Shown here one piece after another: positions 7,198 to 11,901 of a stretch of 11,901 bases of DNA. The notes under the pieces were generated by a model. It worked only from the letters and a program-made list of their open reading frames with translations. It searched no databases and was not told where the DNA came from. The stretch's first letter is position 1; each line of letters starts with the position of its first letter. A program made the position numbers and the translations under genes. Location of the stretch: assembly GCA_016210895.1 (NCBI GenBank), contig JACQTG010000047.1, forward strand, positions 1-11,901. Direction: 5' to 3'. The stretch comes from Acidobacteriota bacterium (GTDB taxonomy: Bacteria; Acidobacteriota; Terriglobia; Acidoferrales; 2-02-FULL-67-57).

Positions 7198-8019
7198 CTA
7201 CTTCGTCCGTCTGCCCCGTGCTAAGGAATTGTAGAGCCAACCTCCGCAGAGTCCTCCCACGATCGGCGCGACAATGTAGAGCCACCACTCGTGACCCCGC
7301 GGCCCGGGGAAGGCAATCGAGCCATAGCCCGCGAGGTAGCCAAAGAGCCGCGGACCGAAGTCCCGCGCCGGATTCACCGCGTCCATCGTCAGCGGCGCCC
7401 CGATGCCCACAATGGCGCAGACTGCGAGACCAATGAATAATGCCGCCAGATTCGCTTGCGGGGCTCCCGGGTTCCCCTCGTCGATGAGGGCGAAAATAGC
7501 CAGGAGTAAAAACATCGTCAGCACCGCCTCGACGAGAAACGCCGCTGGAGTCGAGACCGTGCCAAACTCCTCCGGCCCTGTGCCCACGATTCCGGGATTG
7601 GGGTAGAAGCAGGCGAACACCATCAACAGTTTTTGGCTGCCGGGCTCGCCCACGACCACGCCAAATTTCTGCGCTGTCCGCTCCCAGAAGCCGTACCAGC
7701 AGAGATAGAGGGTCAGCGAAGCAACAAAAGCTCCGGCCACCTGCGCTCCCAGATAGGGGAGAATTTTCCCACGCGAGAACTGGCGGAACACGGCAAAGGT
7801 CAAGGTAACGGCCGGATTCAAATGCGCGCCCGAGCCGGAGGCGGCCACATAGACACCCAACATAACGGCCAAGCCCCAGAGCAGCGCCACACCGGTCAGG
7901 TCATACGCGCCCGTGAAGACGGCTACGGCAACGGCGCCGTTACCGATGAGAATCAGGACGTAGGTACCGAGGAACTCGGCCAAGTACTCGCGCAGGCTGG
8001 AAGTGATGGCTGCCGTCAT
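7198..8019 (-). CDS. MIP-family channel, aquaglyceroporin (GlpF) type
   Basis: A 273-residue inner-membrane channel with the six-span plus two half-helix MIP layout. The two pore motifs are GAHLNPAVT (NPA at 68-70) and NPARDFGPR (216-224). The Asp after the second NPAR (D220) marks the aquaglyceroporin rather than the water-only branch. LLWGL (46-50) places a Trp at the position of the GlpF filter Trp48, and R219 is the conserved filter Arg. By contrast, the residue three before the second NPA Asn, which is Phe200 in E. coli GlpF, is Asp213 here. The start is ATG 8019, with GGAGGGAG upstream (GGAGG 10 nt away); the frame is open farther upstream, but the N-terminus there is not MIP-like. It is first in an operon with the GH38 gene. 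Glycerol or a related small polyol or water is the likely solute. Divergence from an inositol operon makes a polyol attractive, but that is inference. Confidence 0.92.
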   Translation of the reverse strand: MTAAITSSLREYLAEFLGTYVLILIGNGAVAVAVFTGAYDLTGVALLWGLAVMLGVYVAASGSGAHLNPAVTLTFAVFRQFSRGKILPYLGAQVAGAFVASLTLYLCWYGFWERTAQKFGVVVGEPGSQKLLMVFACFYPNPGIVGTGPEEFGTVSTPAAFLVEAVLTMFLLLAIFALIDEGNPGAPQANLAALFIGLAVCAIVGIGAPLTMDAVNPARDFGPRLFGYLAGYGSIAFPGPRGHEWWLYIVAPIVGGLCGGWLYNSLARGRRTK

Positions 8020-8032
8020 CTCCCCACTCCCT

Positions 8033-8058
8033 CCAAACCAACCAAATAAGCGGTTTGG
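8033..8058. promoter_or_regulatory. Candidate operator: 7-bp inverted repeat in the divergent region
   Basis: CCAAACC (8033-8039) is perfectly repeated inverted as GGTTTGG (8052-8058) across a 12-nt spacer. A second CCAAA at 8042-8046 can also pair with TTTGG at 8054-8058. It lies just upstream of the MIP channel start and overlaps its ribosome-binding region. It could be an operator for the LacI-family protein encoded at the end of the iol operon, but it lacks the usual LacI-family central CG on its symmetry axis, so the assignment is tentative. Confidence 0.3.
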
Positions 8059-8064
8059 CCGGCA

Positions 8065-8074
8065 GAGTATACTC
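8065..8074. promoter_or_regulatory. Perfect palindrome GAGTATACTC, possible shared -10
   Basis: This 10-bp palindrome gives TATACT on both strands and so resembles a -10 element for each of the divergent operons. Neither strand has a recognisable -35 at 16-18 nt. It would put starts about 40 nt before the MIP gene and about 96 nt before the IolE-like gene. CCCGGCCGGG at 8087-8096 is a further perfect palindrome beside it. Confidence 0.25.
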
Positions 8075-8175
8075 GAATTCCGTGCGCCCGGCCGGGGGAA
8101 TGCGGAGAGAGCCAGGATTGCAGCCAACTGGCGTGGATGATAAAGTCCTCCTGCGCTTTGCTAGGCGGTTAGCTC

Positions 8176-9078
8176 ATGCCCGTTCGAGTGGCCAACGCGC
8201 CCGTCAGTTGGGGGATCATGGAGTCGCTTGAACCGCCCGCCGAATTCTCCTTTTCCCGCGTGCTGGATGAAATCGCCCAGGCGGGCTACGCCGGGACGGA
8301 ACTCGGGCCATACGGATTCCTGCCCACAGACCCGAAGATATTGCGCCAGGAGTTGAACAAGCGCGGCTTGACGCCCTGCTCCGCGTTCGTGGCCTTCCAC
8401 TTGGGCGACAGCAATCGGCACACCGCCGGGCTTGAACATGTGAATCGCTCGGCGGAACTGATTCGACAGGTTGGGGCCCGGCTGTTGATTCTCTCCGATG
8501 AGATTACTCCCGAACGCTCGGCCGTCGCCGGACGCCGAGACGCAGCCAACCGACTTTCGTGGGACCGGGAAGGGTGGAATGCGGCAAAGAAAGCGATTGG
8601 CGAAGTGATCAAGCGCTGCAGAGAACTGGGGCTGGCGGTGGCCTTCCACCACCACGTGGGAACGCACGTGGAAACGCCGGAGGAAATCGATCACCTGTTT
8701 TCCCTGTTTTCGCCGGATGATCTCGGGCTCTGCCTGGACACAGGCCATTGCACCTACGGGGGAGGAAACCCGGAAGCCGTGCTTGCCTCCTACGCCGACC
8801 GCGTCCGCTGCCTGCACCTTAAGGATGTCGACGCGGAGCGCTTGGCCGAGGCGCGGCAGCAGCAGATGGACTTCTACGCTGCCGTGCGACACGGAGTCTT
8901 CACTCCACTCGGCTCGGGGCAGGTGAATTTCCCCCGGCTCTTGGCCCACTTGCAGGAGCGGGGATTCGACGGCTGGGTTGTGGTCGAACAGGACGTGCTT
9001 GCCGGCGGCGCCGGGGCCACCACGCCCCTTGCCAATGCGCGGGCTGGCCGTCAATACTTGCGCAGTCTGGGCTTCTGA
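8176..9078 (+). CDS. iolE: IolE-like inosose dehydratase (TIM-barrel, xylose-isomerase-like)
   Basis: A 300-residue protein, equal to the usual IolE length of about 300. IolE (myo-inosose-2 dehydratase) removes water from 2-keto-myo-inositol in cytoplasmic inositol breakdown. The IolE hallmarks are seen: VRVANAPVSWGI at residues 3-14, FHHHVGTHVETPEEI at 157-171, LDTGH at 187-191, HLKDV at 214-218, GVFTPLGSGQVNF at 240-252, and GWVVVEQD at 266-273. D188, H214 and E271 are likely metal ligands, as in this fold. The start ATG 8176 has AGGCGG seven nt upstream, one mismatch from consensus. It leads an operon with the aldolase-like and kinase genes downstream, which supports the inositol role. A related sugar-acid isomerase or epimerase of the same superfamily is the main alternative, made less likely by the N-terminal motif and the neighbours. 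Confidence 0.85.
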   Translation: MPVRVANAPVSWGIMESLEPPAEFSFSRVLDEIAQAGYAGTELGPYGFLPTDPKILRQELNKRGLTPCSAFVAFHLGDSNRHTAGLEHVNRSAELIRQVGARLLILSDEITPERSAVAGRRDAANRLSWDREGWNAAKKAIGEVIKRCRELGLAVAFHHHVGTHVETPEEIDHLFSLFSPDDLGLCLDTGHCTYGGGNPEAVLASYADRVRCLHLKDVDAERLAEARQQQMDFYAAVRHGVFTPLGSGQVNFPRLLAHLQERGFDGWVVVEQDVLAGGAGATTPLANARAGRQYLRSLGF

Positions 9079-9102
9079 ATCTCGTTCAGCTGAGGCGACA
9101 AC

Positions 9103-10158
9103 GTGGGATCCGTGGTGGAAACGATCGTCAGGGCGCAGGAATTCGCCCTCGAGACATTCTTTCCCGTTGCCCTGTTTGAGGAAATTACCGACGTCCGGAT
9201 TCACCATCCGGAGTGGATTGAGCAGGAGGCGCGGCGGCGCCGCCGGCGTCGCCGGCTGACCCGCGATGGCAAGTTGGTTTTGGTCGCCCTGGATCATCCC
9301 GCCCGGGGCGTGACACAAATTCGTGACGACGCGTTGGCGATGGGCGACCGCTATCAGTTCTTGGCCCGCGCGCGACGCCTGCTGGTCGACCCCGACCTGG
9401 ATGGTGTCGTGGCCACGAGTGACGTGCTAGAAGAATTGTTCATCCTCAGCCACTGGGAGCGGCGGCAAACCGGTCGAGGGTTCCTCGACGGGCGCGTGCT
9501 CGTGGGCAGTATGAACCGCGGCGGCCTAGCCGGCACGGCGTTTGAGATGGAGGACACGTTTACCTCACTCAGTGCGGCCCGCCTGGCGGAGTTGCGCTGC
9601 GACGGTGGCAAGATGATGTATCGGCTGGACCCGCAGGATCCGGCTTCAGGCCGCACGATTCTCGCCTGCGCCGAAGCGATTAATTCGCTGCGCCGCCATC
9701 GCCTGGCCGCTTTTCTCGAGCCACTGGGCGTGGCGCGCATCGCCGAGGGTTATCAGCCCGCAAAAGATGCGGCCACGCTAGTCAGGCAGTGTGGCATCGC
9801 CTCGGCACTCGGCGAATCTACCGCTCACCTATGGTTGAAGCTCCCCTATTGCGCAGATTTTGCTCGTGTCGGTCGAGCCACTACGCTGCCGATCCTGCTG
9901 CTTGGAGGTCCCGCGCGCGAATCAGCAAATGAAACCCTGCGCGATTTTGCCGCCGGACTGGCATCGAGCCCACGTGTGCGCGGGGCTATCATCGGACGTA
10001 ATCTTCTATTTCCCGGCGATGCTGATCCGCTGCCGATGTGTCGGGCCTTGACCGCGCTCGTCCATCACACTGTCGGGCTGACCGAGTCGCTCCGCCGGCT
10101 GGACGAGCCGCCGCCGGCCGAGCCTCCGCCCGCGAGAAGGCTTCGCCGAGGAAAGTAA
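9103..10158 (+). CDS. Cgl0159-family (beta/alpha)8 aldolase-like protein
   Basis: A 351-residue TIM-barrel protein of the type named after C. glutamicum Cgl0159, found in inositol clusters of several phyla and related to DhnA/LacD class I aldolases. Visible marks are VALDHPARG (61-69) at the first strand, DGGKMMYRLD (167-176), and LWLKLPY (243-249), followed by PILLLGG (263-269). In class I aldolases of this group the Lys of the K-x-x-Y strand forms the Schiff base, so K246 is the likely catalytic lysine. The inferred job is cleavage of 6-phospho-5-dehydro-2-deoxygluconate (the IolJ step), because the gene sits between iolE and iolC. That is context-based. Residues 44-51 are eight consecutive arginines, and the last 20 residues are Pro/Arg rich. 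The GTG start at 9103 has GAGG 7 nt upstream, 24 bp after the iolE stop. Confidence 0.75.
   Translation: MGSVVETIVRAQEFALETFFPVALFEEITDVRIHHPEWIEQEARRRRRRRRLTRDGKLVLVALDHPARGVTQIRDDALAMGDRYQFLARARRLLVDPDLDGVVATSDVLEELFILSHWERRQTGRGFLDGRVLVGSMNRGGLAGTAFEMEDTFTSLSAARLAELRCDGGKMMYRLDPQDPASGRTILACAEAINSLRRHRLAAFLEPLGVARIAEGYQPAKDAATLVRQCGIASALGESTAHLWLKLPYCADFARVGRATTLPILLLGGPARESANETLRDFAAGLASSPRVRGAIIGRNLLFPGDADPLPMCRALTALVHHTVGLTESLRRLDEPPPAEPPPARRLRRGK
9232..9245. repeat. 14-bp perfect GC palindrome inside the aldolase-like gene
   Basis: CGGCGGCGCCGCCG is a perfect dyad within the poly-arginine codons (residues 44-51). It probably results from the CGG/CGC codon run rather than from a separate function, although it could fold in mRNA. 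Confidence 0.4.
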
Positions 10159-10177
10159 GAAGCAAGGGGAACTGTCC

Positions 10178-11122
10178 GTGGACGTTTGTGTGCTGGGCCG
10201 TATTGGCTACGACTTGTACGCCGTCGAGCACAACCGGCCACTCGCTGAAGTCGAGCACTTTTCGCGCCATCTGGGCGGCTCGAGCGCCAACATCGCCGTC
10301 GGCCTGGCGCGCCTGGGCTTGCGTGTCGGCATCATCAGTTGCGTCGGCAAGGATGCCCTAGCTGACTATCTGCTTAGGTTCCTGCGGCAGGAAGGCGTGG
10401 ACACACAGTTTGTCCAGCTGGCAGAAGGCTACAACACCTCGCTGTGTTTGACTGAAGTATCCCCGCCCGACCGTTTTCCCCAGGTCTTCTACCGCCGCGA
10501 CGCCGCGGATAGCCGTGTAACCGTGGGCCCGGCCGAACTCGCCTACATTCGCCAGGCCAAGATGTTTGTGACCAATGGCACCAGCCTCTCCGCCTCTCCC
10601 GCCCGCGAGGCGACTCTCGACGCGCTCAAAACCGCACACCAGGCTGGCCTGCGCACCGTTCTCGACGTGGACTACCGCAGTATGTCCTGGCCCTCGGCGG
10701 AAGTGGCCGGCGAGCAGGCACGGCGCGTTCTGCCCTGGGTGGACATCGTGCTGGGCAACGAGGATGAATTTGTGGTACTGACAGGAAACCGCGAGCGCGG
10801 GGCGCAGGTGCGGTCAGTCTTGGAAATGGGTGCATCGGTAGTCGTCCGCAAGCTGGGTGCGAAAGGCGTGGAAGCCCACACGCGAGAAGAACAACTCTCT
10901 GTGCAACCCTTTCCGGCCCGCGTAGTGAGCACGATCGGAGCCGGCGACGCCTTTGCCACCGGGTTCCTCGATGCGCTTTATCGCAACTTGCCCCTGGCCG
11001 AATGCTTGCGCCACGGGAACGCAGCGGCAGCAGTGGTGGTCAGCCGGGTCAGCTGCGCCGACGCCATGCCGCGGCGCGAAGAACTGGAGGACTATCTCGC
11101 CGCCCCGAGCCCGAAACGCTAG
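10178..11122 (+). CDS. iolC: IolC-like 5-dehydro-2-deoxygluconokinase (PfkB family)
   Basis: A 314-residue ribokinase/PfkB-family kinase predicted to phosphorylate 5-dehydro-2-deoxy-D-gluconate with ATP in the cytoplasm. The first PfkB signature is at 33-59 (GGSSANIAVGLARLGLRVG, then CVGKD). The second is STIGAGDAFATGF (251-263), with GAGDAF at 254-259 and D257 as the likely catalytic base. IolC-like features are YRRDAADSRV (105-114) and LDVDYRSMSW (162-171). The GTG start at 10178 is supported by AAGGGGA ending 7 nt upstream. It begins 19 bp after the aldolase-like stop, so the genes are clearly co-transcribed. Length is near the single-domain IolC norm. There is no C-terminal DUF2090 aldolase-like domain, which some IolC proteins carry fused; here the separate upstream Cgl0159-like gene could fill that place. 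Another sugar kinase is possible but less likely in this operon. Confidence 0.88.
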   Translation: MDVCVLGRIGYDLYAVEHNRPLAEVEHFSRHLGGSSANIAVGLARLGLRVGIISCVGKDALADYLLRFLRQEGVDTQFVQLAEGYNTSLCLTEVSPPDRFPQVFYRRDAADSRVTVGPAELAYIRQAKMFVTNGTSLSASPAREATLDALKTAHQAGLRTVLDVDYRSMSWPSAEVAGEQARRVLPWVDIVLGNEDEFVVLTGNRERGAQVRSVLEMGASVVVRKLGAKGVEAHTREEQLSVQPFPARVVSTIGAGDAFATGFLDALYRNLPLAECLRHGNAAAAVVVSRVSCADAMPRREELEDYLAAPSPKR

Positions 11123-11139
11123 GTGCGAGTGTCCTTGCC

Positions 11140-11144
11140 AAGGA
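11140..11144 (+). promoter_or_regulatory. Shine-Dalgarno of the LacI-family gene
   Basis: AAGGA stands 5 nt before ATG 11150. The alternative in-frame ATG at 11189 has no comparable element, so the longer protein with an Arg-rich leader is preferred. Confidence 0.55.
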
Positions 11145-11149
11145 ATCAG

Positions 11150-11901
11150 ATGAGTCCACGCAGCCAACGCCGGCGAAAGAGCCGCCGGATGGCAAACATT
11201 TACGATGTGGCACGGCAGGCGGGCGTCTCCGTCTTCACCGTCTCGGCGGTCATCAACAAGACTGGGCAGGTGAGCGCGCCGTTGCAGCGCCGCGTGGAAA
11301 CGGCCATCCGCAAGCTGCACTACCGGCCGAACCTGCTGGCGCGCAGTTTGGCCAAACGCCAGACACACACGATTGGCATTATTGTCCCCGACATCGCCAA
11401 TCCCTTTTTTCCTCAGATCGTCCGTGGCGCCGAAGACACAGCCCAGAAAGGCGGCTACAGCATTCTGCTCTGCAACAGTGACGACCAGCGCGAGAAGGAA
11501 GAACTCTACCTCGAGCTGCTGTTGTCCAAGCGTGTCGACGGCATCCTGCTCACCAAGACGCCTGGGCGCTTCAGTCCGTTTCTGCGGCGGATGCTGGCCG
11601 GCGTCAAGGTGCCGATCGTGTTGTTGATGCGCACCTGCCCGGATATCAGGGCCGATGCGGTGGTGACGGATGACCTGAAAGGCGCCTACGACGCCGTCTC
11701 GCATCTGGCGCGCGTGGGCCATCGCTCCATCGCCTTTGTCAGCGGGCCGCTCACGGTGAGCAACGCCCGCGCACGCTGGCAAGGATATCGCCGGGCGCTG
11801 GATGAGGCCGGACTTGTCTACGACTCCAGCCTGATCATCGAAGGGGACTACCGGGTTGAGTCCGGCCACCGCGGCGGCTTGTCCCTCCTGCCGCGCCGAC
11901 C
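11150..11901 (+). CDS. LacI-family transcriptional regulator, 3' truncated
   Basis: The frame stays open to the right edge, giving 250 codons of a family usually about 340 long, so the C-terminus is missing. With start ATG 11150 the protein has a 13-residue basic leader (SPRSQRRRKSRR) before the usual LacI beginning at 11189 (MANIYDVARQAGVSVFTVSA). The helix-turn-helix lies at about residues 17-36 and the hinge motif YRPNLLARSL at 58-67. The periplasmic-binding-like ligand domain follows (HTIGIIVPDIANPFF, then DGILL, then the GHRSIAFVSGP strand), which binds a sugar or polyol effector. It begins 27 bp after iolC, so it is likely co-transcribed and probably represses its own operon until an inositol-derived or related effector appears. 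The effector is inferred from context. It may also act on the divergent MIP/mannosidase operon through the 8033-8058 dyad. Confidence 0.88.
   Translation, partial: MSPRSQRRRKSRRMANIYDVARQAGVSVFTVSAVINKTGQVSAPLQRRVETAIRKLHYRPNLLARSLAKRQTHTIGIIVPDIANPFFPQIVRGAEDTAQKGGYSILLCNSDDQREKEELYLELLLSKRVDGILLTKTPGRFSPFLRRMLAGVKVPIVLLMRTCPDIRADAVVTDDLKGAYDAVSHLARVGHRSIAFVSGPLTVSNARARWQGYRRALDEAGLVYDSSLIIEGDYRVESGHRGGLSLLPRR

Noticed and set aside
8118..8146. TTGCAG - 17 nt - TAAAGT as a promoter for the iolE-like gene
   Set aside because: Matches are only 3 of 6 and 4 of 6, no better than expected by chance in a 156-bp gap, so it is not listed as a feature.
8161..9318. 385-codon open frame on the minus strand opposite the IolE-like gene
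   Set aside because: The translation is low-complexity and domain-free. The plus-strand protein has clear IolE motifs and a ribosome-binding site, so this is an antisense shadow of GC-rich DNA.
11123..11149. Terminator between iolC and the LacI gene
   Set aside because: The 27-bp gap shows no stem-loop with a T-run. The genes look co-transcribed.
10814..11869. 351-codon minus-strand open frame opposite iolC and the LacI gene
   Set aside because: It spans two real genes and their gap, is rich in His, Gln and Arg without a recognisable fold, and has no ribosome-binding site that stands out.

Overview
The window is dense, GC-rich bacterial DNA with almost no non-coding sequence. The gene mix (GRP-type sugar transporter, CehA/McbA metallohydrolase, secreted GH38 alpha-mannosidase, and an inositol-catabolism run with a Cgl0159-type aldolase and a LacI regulator) resembles soil Acidobacteriota. 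This taxonomic guess rests on gene content alone and is only moderately confident. No rRNA, tRNA, CRISPR array, IS element or phage gene was seen.

Left part (1-3975): the 3' part of a PHP-domain CehA/McbA-like hydrolase (+) runs in from the left edge. It meets, tail to tail with an 8-bp overlap, a two-gene minus-strand operon of a tiny membrane protein and a GRP/DMT-family sugar transporter with an extra C-terminal membrane pair. A 135-bp divergent gap separates this operon from a secreted protein of unknown function (+).

Middle (3956-8019, minus): a minus-strand operon encodes an aquaglyceroporin-like MIP channel and then a secreted GH38 alpha-mannosidase. The mannosidase tail overlaps the tail of the unknown secreted gene by 20 bp.

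Right part (8176-11901, plus): a tightly spaced operon encodes an IolE-like inosose dehydratase, a Cgl0159-family class I aldolase-like protein, an IolC-like kinase, and a LacI-family regulator cut by the right edge. These fit the middle and lower steps of myo-inositol catabolism: dehydration of inosose, phosphorylation of 5-dehydro-2-deoxygluconate, and probably aldol cleavage of the phosphorylated product. IolG, IolD, IolB and IolA are not in the window.

The MIP/mannosidase and iol operons diverge from one 156-bp region holding three short dyads (8033-8058, 8065-8074, 8087-8096), so the local LacI protein may control both. A possible reading is a unit for polyols and mannosides, for example mannosylated inositol compounds. 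That is inference. The most testable oddities are the Asp at a predicted selectivity-filter position of the MIP channel, the aldolase assignment of the Cgl0159-like protein, the small membrane protein coupled to the sugar transporter, and the unassigned secreted protein.
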